Assembly (NCBI RefSeq): GCF_051175565.1
Contig: NZ_CP195105.1
Coordinates: forward strand, 2,790,001 to 2,854,000
Source of the DNA: Daejeonia sp002484105
GTDB lineage: Bacteria; Bacteroidota; Bacteroidia; Flavobacteriales; Weeksellaceae
DNA: 64,000 bases
Direction: 5' to 3'
Below, piece after piece: positions 51,283-59,828 of this stretch (positions within the stretch are counted from its first letter, which is position 1; every line of letters begins with the position of its first letter). A model generated the notes under the pieces. It had not been told where the DNA came from, did not search any database, and was given only the letters and a program-made list of their open reading frames with translations. The translations under genes were made by a program, and so were the position numbers.

Positions 51283-52395
51283 CTAATCTGCGTTGGGAAT
51301 TATGGTATAATCGCCAGTAGCATCGTTGAAGTAAATATCATACGTCCAGTCGGAAGATACCGGAATATTAGCACCGCCTACAGCAGCTGTACCGAAATAT
51401 TCAATATCAATACCCCAGCTTACGTCCCAGGCATTATTGGCACGGAATTTCATTTCGCCGGCGGTAAGTTTCACACCACTCAGCGTCCAGACATGCGGAT
51501 CAAATGATGACTGTACCATAGGTATAGAAGCATCCCGTCCATTAGCGGTAGCATCACCGATAATACCTACAGTTTCGTAGGTTACTGTCGGAGCAGCAAC
51601 AGGTTCGAGTTTATAAGTAAGTGCTGCAGTATCAATAGTCAGTTTATAGTATCCGTCTGCCGGAACCGGGATATTTCCGGAACCACCATCGGTGCTTAAT
51701 GTTCCGCTCTGTGCATCTGTTGCAGCGCCAAGACCATACTGGGCATCCCAGGAGCCTTTAACCACTACCATTTTGAATCCGTTATCCTTGCCTCCTTTAA
51801 AGAAACCGGTATAGGTATACTCTGTCAGTTTCTTGCTGTTTTTCAGGAGCGGATACATATTAACATTATCTGCATTATTGTCCCAGGCAGCAGCGGTAGA
51901 ACTTCCGATCAGATAAAGATCTGTGTAATTGTAGACCGGACTGGACAAATAGGGAGTGACTGTAACGGAAGTAATATTAGAAACCGCTGAAAGACTGCCA
52001 CTTCCTAAGTAAGCCGTAATTCTGAAATACATTTTCTGCGCAACATCTGGTGAAAGACCAATGCTTTTAGTTGCTTTATTAAGTTCCGAAACAGAATACG
52101 TAATATAAGTTGTAGAAGCCGTTACTGTACTTAATTGAACGGGATCGTCAAAAGTTTCAGTTGCAGAAATTTCTACAGTGTAGTTCACTTCAACAGGAAT
52201 GGAATATTCCGCAGCAGACCAAGTAACGGTTAGTGCAGGATTGGATGTATAATTTTTATCCAATACAATGCTATTGGCAGAAAGATCCGCCACAATTGGC
52301 GAAGATTCGTTGGTACCTTGTATGATTTCTCTGTCATCACACGAGAATACCATCAAACCTGCCATTAATATAAATAAATATTTAAAAATTTTCAT
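51283..52395 (-). CDS. SusE-like outer-membrane starch-binding lipoprotein
   Basis: A 370-residue lipoprotein with lipobox VFSC (Cys near 19). It has one N-terminal Ig-like domain (about 30-150) and two carbohydrate-binding modules: DLYLIGSSTAAAWDNNADNV (about 160) and TVGIIGDATANGRDASIPM (about 270), the latter ending KFRANNAWDVSWG. It is shorter than the SusF-like neighbour by one Ig-like domain and is plainly its paralogue. It is predicted to tether starch fragments at the surface for SusC-SusD. It lies 28 bases after susD. The NGWD of the neighbour is NGRD here, a Trp lost from a likely sugar-stacking position. Confidence 0.85.
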   Translation of the reverse strand: MKIFKYLFILMAGLMVFSCDDREIIQGTNESSPIVADLSANSIVLDKNYTSNPALTVTWSAAEYSIPVEVNYTVEISATETFDDPVQLSTVTASTTYITYSVSELNKATKSIGLSPDVAQKMYFRITAYLGSGSLSAVSNITSVTVTPYLSSPVYNYTDLYLIGSSTAAAWDNNADNVNMYPLLKNSKKLTEYTYTGFFKGGKDNGFKMVVVKGSWDAQYGLGAATDAQSGTLSTDGGSGNIPVPADGYYKLTIDTAALTYKLEPVAAPTVTYETVGIIGDATANGRDASIPMVQSSFDPHVWTLSGVKLTAGEMKFRANNAWDVSWGIDIEYFGTAAVGGANIPVSSDWTYDIYFNDATGDYTIIPNAD

Positions 52396-52423
52396 GTTCT
52401 TAAAATTGATAGTTGATATAATA

Positions 52424-54004
52424 TTAATAACCAGGATTCTGAACCAATTTGCTATTCACCACCAATTCATCAGCAGGAATCGGAAACAAGGCTCTGTAAG
52501 AATCTACACCTTGACCATTGATAACTCCTCCTTTCCATGCCCACAAATAACTTCCACTTGTAAAGTATCCATAACGGATAAGGTCACTTCTTCTGGTCAT
52601 CTCCCATGATAATTCTCTAGATCTTTCGTCCAAAATATAATCAAGAGTAAGCGTGTTCTGAGCAATAGAGGAAACTCCAGCTCTTGTTCTAAGTGCATTA
52701 ACATATCCAAGCGCTGTAGAAATACTTCCTCCACCACCTCGAAGAACTGCTTCAGCATACATCAAATAAACATCCGCAAGTCTGAAAACCGGTAAATCCG
52801 TATCCACAAAGGTAGTGTTGGAACCTGCTGCACCTGTGCTTGTTATATTTTTGTATTTAATAAAACCATAACCATTGGCAAAAGTAGAAACGCTCGCGAT
52901 ATCTTTCGTCTGCCCCTCTGTGAAAAATCTTCCTCTCTTATCACTTGCACCAAATCTGTCCACAAACTCTGGGGTTACTCTTAATCCTCCCCAACCTCCA
53001 GTAATACCGAAATCTGTAGGAACCATTTTTCCACCCACAGCAGCAGATACCAAGTAAGTAGTACCACCGTAAGTTTGCGTTTTTTGTCCATCATAAGTTA
53101 ACTGAAAAATCTGTTCTGGATTATTGATATTATTATCTGCTAAGAATAAAGTACTATAATCTGATTTAAGAGAATAACCAGCAGCAATCACTTTCTCAGT
53201 ATAAGTAATAACATCGCTATAACGACTTGTTCCTGTATACACATTTGCATTGAGATACAGTCTGGATAAAAGCGTCCAATCAGCAGCTTGATCAACTCTT
53301 CCATATTCATTAGAACGAGCCGCTGCTAAATCAGGTTCAATGGCTAAAAGTTCACTTTCCACATAGTTAAATAATTCTGCCCTTGAGATTTGTTCCGGTA
53401 GAACATTGGTATCAGTTGTTTCAGTTATTAAAGTAACATTACCATATAAATCAAGCAAATTATAGTAAGCAAAAGCCCTCAAAAATCTTGCTTCTGCTCT
53501 CATTACTTTTGCCTGTTCAGCATTAGTCCCTGTAATACCATTGGTTGCCAACTGCTCGTCAGTAGTATTTTTGATAAATTCATTGCAGAAAGCAATCTCT
53601 GTATAGAGTCTATAATACATTGCTTTATTAAACCTATTAGCCGCAGTCCAATTCAATCTATGAAAATCAGGAAGATCTGCATCTTCCCAGGCTACAACAG
53701 CTTCATCAGTGGTAATCTCCTGCATCAGAAATAAAAGTCTGGAAAAACTAGAAAAACCTCCGTCGATATCTGCAACGTCACCGCTTCCATCACTTCCTTG
53801 TTGACCTCCAACTGCTAAAGCTCCATAAAGTTTAGCCAAAAGTCCTTTGTAATTGGAAAAATCTTCATAAAGACTTTTTCCTGTAACATCTGTAATTGGT
53901 TCTTGCTTCAAATCATCAACGCATGAAATGTTCATTGAAAGCATCACGCCTAATAAAGCAGCAATTAATGTTAATTTTTTTATATTGATTTTAAATGTCT
54001 TCAT
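52424..54004 (-). CDS. susD: SusD-like nutrient-binding lipoprotein
   Basis: A 526-residue RagB/SusD-family protein with lipobox NISC (Cys about residue 28). The TPR-like helices of the SusD fold are recognisable in RAEARFLRAFAYYNLLDLYGNV (here noted as ARFLRAFAYYNLLDLYG). Further motifs are PVFRLADVYLMYAEAVLRGG and LDYILDERSRELSWE near the C-terminus. It forms the lid of the SusC barrel and captures oligosaccharides at the surface. It follows susC by 12 bases and precedes the SusE-like gene by 28. The gene is visibly richer in A and T than the enzyme genes of the locus. Confidence 0.94.
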   Translation of the reverse strand: MKTFKINIKKLTLIAALLGVMLSMNISCVDDLKQEPITDVTGKSLYEDFSNYKGLLAKLYGALAVGGQQGSDGSGDVADIDGGFSSFSRLLFLMQEITTDEAVVAWEDADLPDFHRLNWTAANRFNKAMYYRLYTEIAFCNEFIKNTTDEQLATNGITGTNAEQAKVMRAEARFLRAFAYYNLLDLYGNVTLITETTDTNVLPEQISRAELFNYVESELLAIEPDLAAARSNEYGRVDQAADWTLLSRLYLNANVYTGTSRYSDVITYTEKVIAAGYSLKSDYSTLFLADNNINNPEQIFQLTYDGQKTQTYGGTTYLVSAAVGGKMVPTDFGITGGWGGLRVTPEFVDRFGASDKRGRFFTEGQTKDIASVSTFANGYGFIKYKNITSTGAAGSNTTFVDTDLPVFRLADVYLMYAEAVLRGGGGSISTALGYVNALRTRAGVSSIAQNTLTLDYILDERSRELSWEMTRRSDLIRYGYFTSGSYLWAWKGGVINGQGVDSYRALFPIPADELVVNSKLVQNPGY

Positions 54005-54016
54005 TTTCTGTTTTTT

Positions 54017-56761
54017 TTAGAATTTAAAGTTTAATCCAAGTGAATAAATTCTTGGTCTCTGGTAGAAACCGTTGTCAATATTTCCGAAAACCTCAGGGTC
54101 AACACCACTGTATTTGGTGATGACAAATACATTCTGAGCAGAACCATACACTCTGAAATTAGATCCATTCCCGAAAATATCTCCGAAATTATACCCTAAC
54201 GTCACATTATCCATTCTTAAGAAAGAAGCATTTTCTACAAAAATATCACTCCAATACTGTGGAGATATGAAACCATATTCTGCAGCCTTGGAAGAAATAT
54301 TCTGAAGAAATTCGTTGGTACCGATATTCTGAACGGAAGAGTTGGATGCGAAGTTGTTATACACATAATTTCCTATCACTGCTCTTAACGAAGTGGAAAA
54401 ATCCCACTTCTTAACGGCAAGTCTTGTACTGAAACCAAATGTAGCATCTGGATTGGCAGATTTATAGAAATATTTATCATCCGTTGTAATCTTCCCATCA
54501 CCATTTCGGTCTACATATACTCCTTCAAGTGGTTTTCCTGCAGAATCATATACTTGCTGATACACATAAAAACTGAAAGGTGCATATCCCACAGAATGTG
54601 CCTGAACTGTACTACCTGTTCCTCCGGAAATACCTCCTGTTTGAATTTTATAGCCTTCAGCAACCTGATCAGAAAGAGAGGCAATTTCAGCTTTGTATTT
54701 ACCAAAATTGACACTGACATCCCAGGTGACGTCTTCTGTTTTAATAGGCGTGAAATTCAGGATGGCGTCAATACCTTTGGTTTCCATATCCCCAATGTTC
54801 TTATTGTTCATATTACTGAAACCTCCCGCAGGAACTGCAACATATGCCAATAAATTTCTGGTATCCTTTTTATACACATCTACACTACCAGAAATCCTAT
54901 TGTTGAACAATCCAAAATCCAAACCTGCATTGATGGTTCTTGTTGTTTCCCAGGTCAGATCGGGGTTATACTGTGTCGGACGGTACATATAGTAGAAATT
55001 GTCTCCCATCTGATACATTGCCGTACCGTTACTCATGTTATAGGCAGCAAATGAATTGTACCAACTACCAACTTCTTGTTGACCGGTTTCTCCCCAACCT
55101 GCTCTTAATTTAAGGTCAGAAAATGTTTTGGATTCTCGAAGAAAAGTTTCATTTTTCAATTTCCATGCAAAAGAAAGAGAAGGGAAGGTTCCCCACATAT
55201 TACTAGTGTTATCTGTCCCATTGTAGAACCTGGAAGAAGCATCTCTTCTTATTGCACCAGTTAGGATATACTTATCAGCAATCGTGAAGATAGCCCTTCC
55301 ATAAAATCCCAATAAGACTAGATTACCCTCATAATCATTATTGACCACAGTCTCTTTTAGCGGATTACCATAAATGGTAACAGAACCTGGCGCTTTATTA
55401 TTAAATTCTTGGTAAGAGTAACCCGCCATTAAATCAATTTTCGTATCAATTGCATCAATAGTTTTCACATAATTTAGGTAAGTTTCCAGTAGTTTATTGG
55501 TTTTTTCCTGATTGTAGTCAGTTCTTTCCCCTTGTGTATCACCCTTTACTGCGGCAGCATATCCTGCATACCTAGTAGTACTTCCTATACCTTTCTGATA
55601 ATCATATCCACCGTTGATATTCCAATGCAATTCGGGAAGAAAATGAAATTTGTAATCCAATTGCAGACTGGTTAATGCTCTCCAAACAGATGAAATATCT
55701 CTTGTCCCATATAGAGTTCCTAAGGGATTCTCTGGAGCGTTCACATTTAAAACATTACCATTCCACCATTCCCAATAATTATGAACTTGATCTCCTTTTG
55801 AAGTATAATCATTTACAGATTGAGTGGGATCAAAAAATTGCGCAGCTCTGATAACTCCTGCATTAAATCTGTTTTCTGTCAATGTTCCTTTCACATTAAA
55901 ATTTACGGTAAGGTGATTGTCAAAAAATTTTGGATTTAGTGTTAAACCAATCGAAGTTCTTTTGTAAGTATTGGTTCTGACAATACCATTTTGGTCATTA
56001 TAACCTAATGATAAACGATAAGGCAATTTTTTAATACCTCCAGAAATTGCAATGTTATTATCCGTTCCCCAAGCAGTTTGATAAATTTGATCCTGCCAAT
56101 TGGTATTGGATTTTCCTAATTTGCTTGCATAATTTTCATTAGCATTCTGTTGTACAAAACTTCTAAAGTCATCCGTAGAAAGCACATCAAAATTTCCCAT
56201 TTTGGTGGAAGCAGTTGCTGTGGTGTTAAGTTCAACTTTAAGTCCTCCCGAAGCTCCTCTTTTGGTTGTAATCAAAATAACTCCATTAGAAGCTCTGTTT
56301 CCGTAAATAGCTGCTGCAGAAGCGTCCTTTAAAATGTTAAAGGATTCTATGTCATTCGGATTAATCAGTGCAAGAGGATTAGATGCACCTGAAAGCCCTT
56401 GAAAATCCATTGGCACTCCGTCTATTACAATCAGCGGGTCATTACTGGCATTAAGAGATGCACCACCACGAATACGGATGGTAGATCCTGCGCCTGGGTT
56501 ACCCCCGTTTCCGGTAATGGAAACACCGGGAGCCTTACCTTGAATAAGCTGATCTGCAGATGTAGAGCCACCATTGAAATCTTTGGAAGTAACAGATGTA
56601 ATAGATCCGGTAAGATCTTCTTTTTTCTGTTTTCCATAACCAATCAACACGACCTGCTCAATGTCCATAGTCTTCAGAGAATCCTTGGTCTGAGCATGTA
56701 CCATTGTTCCGGCCAGTAAAAATGCCGGAGCAATTTTCAATACTTTTGTATAGTTTCTCAC
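54017..56761 (-). CDS. susC: SusC-like TonB-dependent outer-membrane receptor
   Basis: A 914-residue protein starting at a GTG (56761), with a signal peptide ending MVHAQ (residue 24). The TonB-box region is DIEQVVLIGYG (about 34-44). The plug domain follows with LTGSITSVTSKDF, ADQLIQGKAPGVSITGNGG, IRIRGGASLNASNDPLIVIDG and GNRASNGVILITTKRG, then a long 22-strand barrel ending SLGLNFKF. The N-terminal CarboxypepD_reg-like domain of many Bacteroides SusC proteins is absent, which explains the shorter length. It imports malto-oligosaccharides handed over by SusD, driven by TonB. It is the first gene of the susC-susD-SusE-SusF unit. Confidence 0.96.
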   Translation of the reverse strand: MRNYTKVLKIAPAFLLAGTMVHAQTKDSLKTMDIEQVVLIGYGKQKKEDLTGSITSVTSKDFNGGSTSADQLIQGKAPGVSITGNGGNPGAGSTIRIRGGASLNASNDPLIVIDGVPMDFQGLSGASNPLALINPNDIESFNILKDASAAAIYGNRASNGVILITTKRGASGGLKVELNTTATASTKMGNFDVLSTDDFRSFVQQNANENYASKLGKSNTNWQDQIYQTAWGTDNNIAISGGIKKLPYRLSLGYNDQNGIVRTNTYKRTSIGLTLNPKFFDNHLTVNFNVKGTLTENRFNAGVIRAAQFFDPTQSVNDYTSKGDQVHNYWEWWNGNVLNVNAPENPLGTLYGTRDISSVWRALTSLQLDYKFHFLPELHWNINGGYDYQKGIGSTTRYAGYAAAVKGDTQGERTDYNQEKTNKLLETYLNYVKTIDAIDTKIDLMAGYSYQEFNNKAPGSVTIYGNPLKETVVNNDYEGNLVLLGFYGRAIFTIADKYILTGAIRRDASSRFYNGTDNTSNMWGTFPSLSFAWKLKNETFLRESKTFSDLKLRAGWGETGQQEVGSWYNSFAAYNMSNGTAMYQMGDNFYYMYRPTQYNPDLTWETTRTINAGLDFGLFNNRISGSVDVYKKDTRNLLAYVAVPAGGFSNMNNKNIGDMETKGIDAILNFTPIKTEDVTWDVSVNFGKYKAEIASLSDQVAEGYKIQTGGISGGTGSTVQAHSVGYAPFSFYVYQQVYDSAGKPLEGVYVDRNGDGKITTDDKYFYKSANPDATFGFSTRLAVKKWDFSTSLRAVIGNYVYNNFASNSSVQNIGTNEFLQNISSKAAEYGFISPQYWSDIFVENASFLRMDNVTLGYNFGDIFGNGSNFRVYGSAQNVFVITKYSGVDPEVFGNIDNGFYQRPRIYSLGLNFKF

Positions 56762-57089
56762 AAATAAAAATTTTGGGATTAATATTTTACTTTGTTTCTT
56801 CTCACTTAATTGTTGGTTCCTAATTTATAATATTTTCCTTATTCGTTAACAATTATTTAACTTTAGACGCAAATCCTCAAGTTCCTTATGGTAAAAAACA
56901 GTAAAAAATACCCATAAAACACATGATAATCAAACACTTATATTAAAGTTGAGATTTATCAGATAATCCGAAAATTAACATTTCAAACCGCTTTTTAATG
57001 TGAATTTCTGATTTTTTCAGCACCCCGCACTTCCCCATTTTGTAGGTGTAAACACGCGAAATCTGTTTTCTCCTCATTTTTTTTCGCAG
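56762..57089. other. Divergent intergenic region between susC and metG
   Basis: About 330 very AT-rich bases carry the promoters of the SUS locus (minus) and metG (plus). The metG promoter is annotated separately at 57067-57097. On the susC side I found no full TTTG-N19-TAnnTTTG match. No regulator gene and no obvious operator palindrome are present. Confidence 0.45.
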
Positions 57090-57097
57090 TATATTTG
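57067..57097 (+). promoter_or_regulatory. Promoter of metG
   Basis: The -7 element TATATTTG (57090-57097) matches TAnnTTTG exactly. TTTC at 57067-57070 stands 19 bases upstream in the -33 position. The metG ATG follows at 57117. Confidence 0.65.
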
Positions 57098-57116
57098 CAA
57101 AAAATTACAACAATTC

Positions 57117-59150
57117 ATGTCTGACAGAAAGTTAATTACGGCTGCACTGCCCTATGCCAATGGTCCCGTCCATATCGGGCATCTGGCCGGCGTCTATGTG
57201 CCTGCCGATGTCTATGCACGTTTCCAGAGAAGGCTCGGCAAAGATGTTGCCTTTATCTGCGGTTCTGACGAGCACGGCATTCCCATCACCATCCGCGCAA
57301 GAAAAGAAGGCGTTGCCCCGCAGGATATTGTGGACAAATACCACACAATTATCAAAAAATCCTTTGAAGACCTTGGGATTTCGTTCGATTATTATTCTCG
57401 CACCACTTCACCGAAACATTACGAAGTGAGCCAGGATTTCTTCCTGAACCTCTACAACAAAGGAAAATTTATCGAAGAGGTTTCCGAACAGTATTTTGAC
57501 GAACAAGCCGGCGAATTTCTGGCAGACCGCTATATCGTGGGAACCTGCCCAAACTGCGGCAACGAAAATGCATACGGAGACCAGTGCGAAAAATGCGGCT
57601 CTACCCTTTCACCGTCAGAGCTTATCAACCCGCATTCCATGCTCAGCGGAAACATCCCGGTGCTGAAACCTACCAAAAACTGGTATTTCCCGTTAAATGA
57701 ATATGAAAATTTCCTGAACAAATGGATCATTGAAGGTCATAAAAACGACTGGAAAACCAACGTCTACGGACAGGTGAAATCCTGGCTTTCCGAAGGCCTG
57801 AAACCAAGAGCCATGACAAGAGACCTGAACTGGGGCGTCCCCGTACCACTGCCCGACGCCGAAGGAAAAGTGCTCTACGTCTGGTTTGATGCCCCCATCG
57901 GATATATTTCCTTCACACAGGAATGGGCAGAAAAAACAGGCAAAAACTGGAAAGACTACTGGCAGAATGAAAATTCCGAACTGGTACACTTTATCGGGAA
58001 AGACAATATTGTTTTCCACTGTATCATTTTCCCGTCCATGATGAAGGCTCACGGCGACTATATTCTTCCACAGAACGTTCCTGCCTTCGAATTTCTGAAT
58101 CTTGAAAACGACAAAATTTCCACTTCCCGCAACTGGGCGGTATGGGCCAACGAATATGTAGAAGAATTCCCGGGACAGCAGGATGTACTGCGCTATGCCT
58201 TGCTTTCCTCAGCCCCCGAAACCAAAGACAACAACTTCACCTGGAAAGATTTCCAGACCAAGAACAACTCCGAACTGGTGGGCATTTTCGGAAACTTCAT
58301 CAACCGTGTTGCCGTGCTTACCCACAAATATTATGACGGAATTATTCCGCAAGGCAATGTGGAGGCTCCGGAACTTGCCGAAATCAGGAAAACCGCCGAA
58401 GAAATTCACGGATTCCTGGAAAAATTTGAATTCCGCAACGCCCTTAGCGCGCTGATGAATCTTGCACGCTTCGGAAACCAGTATTTGCAGACCGAGGAGC
58501 CCTGGAAGACGATTAAAACCGATCCCGAAAAAACGGCTGCCACCCTTTATGTTTCTGCACAGATCGCCGTGGCACTGGCACAACTTTGTGAGCCATTCAT
58601 GCCATTCAGTTCCGACAAACTGCTCAAGATGTTTGCCGTAGAAAAAGCAGACTGGTCCGCCATTGAGGAAAATTCTTCCCTGATCGGCAGCGGACACAGA
58701 ATCAATGAGGCTACCCTTCTTTTCTCAAAAATCGAAGACGACGTCATTGATGCGCAGATCAAAAAACTGCAAGACACCAAAGCCAATAATATGAAAACAA
58801 ATACTGACGCTGAAGCAGCCAAAAAAGAAATCACCTTTGATGATTTTGAAAAAATCGACCTGAGAACCGCTACTATTCTGGAAGCCGAAAAAGTGGAAAA
58901 AGCCGACAAGCTGCTCAAATTCAAAGTGGATACGGGAGTGGACATCCGCACCGTGGTTTCCGGCGTTGCACAGAGTTTTTCTCCGGAAGAACTGATTGGC
59001 AAACAGGTGATGATTTTACTGAACCTTGCACCAAGAAAAATCCGCGGTATCGAATCGCAGGGCATGTTCCTGCTTACTACAAAACCCGATGGCAAACTGT
59101 CCTTCGTCACACCTGACGATCCTGTTGCCAACGGGGTATCAATTGGATAA
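57117..59150 (+). CDS. metG: Methionyl-tRNA synthetase
   Basis: A 677-residue class I synthetase of the full-length type. The HIGH motif is in YANGPVHIGHLAG (about 14-26). The zinc-binding knuckle CPNCGNENAYGDQCEKC (about 144-160) is present. The KMSKS-equivalent is DKISTSRNWA (about 335). The C-terminal about 110 residues (FEKIDLRTATILEAEKVEKA, NLAPRKIRGIESQGM) form the EMAP/Trbp111-like tRNA-binding dimerisation domain. It charges tRNA-Met in the cytosol. It is monocistronic, with a good promoter and a strong terminator. Confidence 0.97.
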   Translation: MSDRKLITAALPYANGPVHIGHLAGVYVPADVYARFQRRLGKDVAFICGSDEHGIPITIRARKEGVAPQDIVDKYHTIIKKSFEDLGISFDYYSRTTSPKHYEVSQDFFLNLYNKGKFIEEVSEQYFDEQAGEFLADRYIVGTCPNCGNENAYGDQCEKCGSTLSPSELINPHSMLSGNIPVLKPTKNWYFPLNEYENFLNKWIIEGHKNDWKTNVYGQVKSWLSEGLKPRAMTRDLNWGVPVPLPDAEGKVLYVWFDAPIGYISFTQEWAEKTGKNWKDYWQNENSELVHFIGKDNIVFHCIIFPSMMKAHGDYILPQNVPAFEFLNLENDKISTSRNWAVWANEYVEEFPGQQDVLRYALLSSAPETKDNNFTWKDFQTKNNSELVGIFGNFINRVAVLTHKYYDGIIPQGNVEAPELAEIRKTAEEIHGFLEKFEFRNALSALMNLARFGNQYLQTEEPWKTIKTDPEKTAATLYVSAQIAVALAQLCEPFMPFSSDKLLKMFAVEKADWSAIEENSSLIGSGHRINEATLLFSKIEDDVIDAQIKKLQDTKANNMKTNTDAEAAKKEITFDDFEKIDLRTATILEAEKVEKADKLLKFKVDTGVDIRTVVSGVAQSFSPEELIGKQVMILLNLAPRKIRGIESQGMFLLTTKPDGKLSFVTPDDPVANGVSIG

Positions 59151-59167
59151 AAAACAGACCTTTGCTG

Positions 59168-59203
59168 AACAGATTTTCTTTTTGTGGAAAATCTGTTTTG
59201 CTT
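59168..59203 (+). terminator. Terminator of metG
   Basis: A perfect 11-bp stem AACAGATTTTC (59168-59178) pairs with GAAAATCTGTT (59187-59197), with an 8-base loop, followed by a short T-rich stretch. It separates metG from the riboswitch-like leader that follows. Confidence 0.8.
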
Positions 59204-59210
59204 TATATAA

Positions 59211-59325
59211 CGGGTGAACCATGTGAAAATCATGGACTGACGCGCAACCGTAACCTGCCCTTGCAGGAAGCCGGATCCCCGAAAACTTTCGCGATTTAAA
59301 GTAGAAATCTCACCGGTTTCTATTC
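59211..59325 (+). ncRNA. Cobalamin-riboswitch-like RNA
   Basis: The order and spacing of conserved blocks follow the B12 riboswitch core. CGGG (59211-59214) closes with CCCG (59278-59281). A hairpin CCATG/CATGG (59219-59223 with 59231-59235) carries the loop TGAAAAT. Next come ACTGACGCGCAACCGTAA (59236-59253), a hairpin CCTGC/GCAGG (59254-59258 with 59263-59267), and a B12-box-like AAGCCGGATCCCC (59268-59280). A downstream hairpin TAGAAA/TTTCTA (59302-59307 with 59317-59322) may be the loop that docks on the core. The B12 box departs from the usual AGCCGGGAGACCTGCC at its 3' end, so a variant class is possible. It precedes a terminator and an acyl-CoA thioesterase gene. No covariance search was possible. 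Confidence 0.6.
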
Positions 59326-59355
59326 AATTCAATGTTTAATTGATTGAATTTTTTT
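59326..59355 (+). terminator. Terminator between riboswitch-like RNA and thioesterase gene
   Basis: The stem AATTCAAT (59326-59333) pairs with ATTGAATT (59343-59350), with a 9-base loop, running into a T tract to 59355, ten bases before the thioesterase ATG. TCAAT at 59324-59328 can alternatively pair with ATTGA at 59339-59343, so two states are possible. The stem is AT-rich and may be weak. Confidence 0.55.
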
Positions 59356-59364
59356 ACTGGAAAA

Positions 59365-59748
59365 ATGAATTACGAAGACAAAATCAGAAATTCGGAAACC
59401 CACGTATTCAAAGTGGTGTTTCCCAACACAACCAACCATCACAATACCATGTTCGGCGGCAAAGTAATGGAAATGATGGATGAAGTCGCCTTTATGACGG
59501 CAACACGCTTTGCGCGGAAAACTTTCGTTACCGTCAGCTGTGACAGGATTGACTTCAAAAAGCCCATTCCCGCAGACACGCTTGTAGAATTAATCGGACG
59601 TGTAAAACGTGTGGGCAATACCAGCATCCAGATCAACGTACAGGTTTTCGTGGAAGAAATGTACGAAGAGAAGCGGGAGAAAGCCATTTCCGGCGATTTC
59701 ACAATGGTGGCCATCGGTGCTGACAAAAAGCCCGTCAGCGTTCTTTAG
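59365..59748 (+). CDS. Acyl-CoA thioesterase (hotdog fold, YciA/BFIT-like)
   Basis: The start is the ATG at 59365 (MNYEDKIRNSETHV); an earlier TTG lies inside the terminator stem. The 127 residues contain the acyl-CoA thioesterase signature TTNHHNTMFGGKVMEMMDEVAF (quoted here only as NTMFGGKVMEMMDEVAF, about 29-45) with the catalytic Asp. The strand FVTVSCDRIDFKKPIPADT and a polar tail follow. Such enzymes hydrolyse short- to long-chain acyl-CoA in the cytosol and adjust free CoA. It is a single gene with an upstream cobalamin-riboswitch-like leader and terminator. That would make it B12-responsive, which is unusual for this family. Confidence 0.9.
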   Translation: MNYEDKIRNSETHVFKVVFPNTTNHHNTMFGGKVMEMMDEVAFMTATRFARKTFVTVSCDRIDFKKPIPADTLVELIGRVKRVGNTSIQINVQVFVEEMYEEKREKAISGDFTMVAIGADKKPVSVL

Positions 59749-59828
59749 ATGTTTTTTTCAATGTTTAAAATTTATGACTGAAATTTTTTGTGATTTTTCA
59801 GGTTTCAACTTATAAATAAAAGTTCAGT

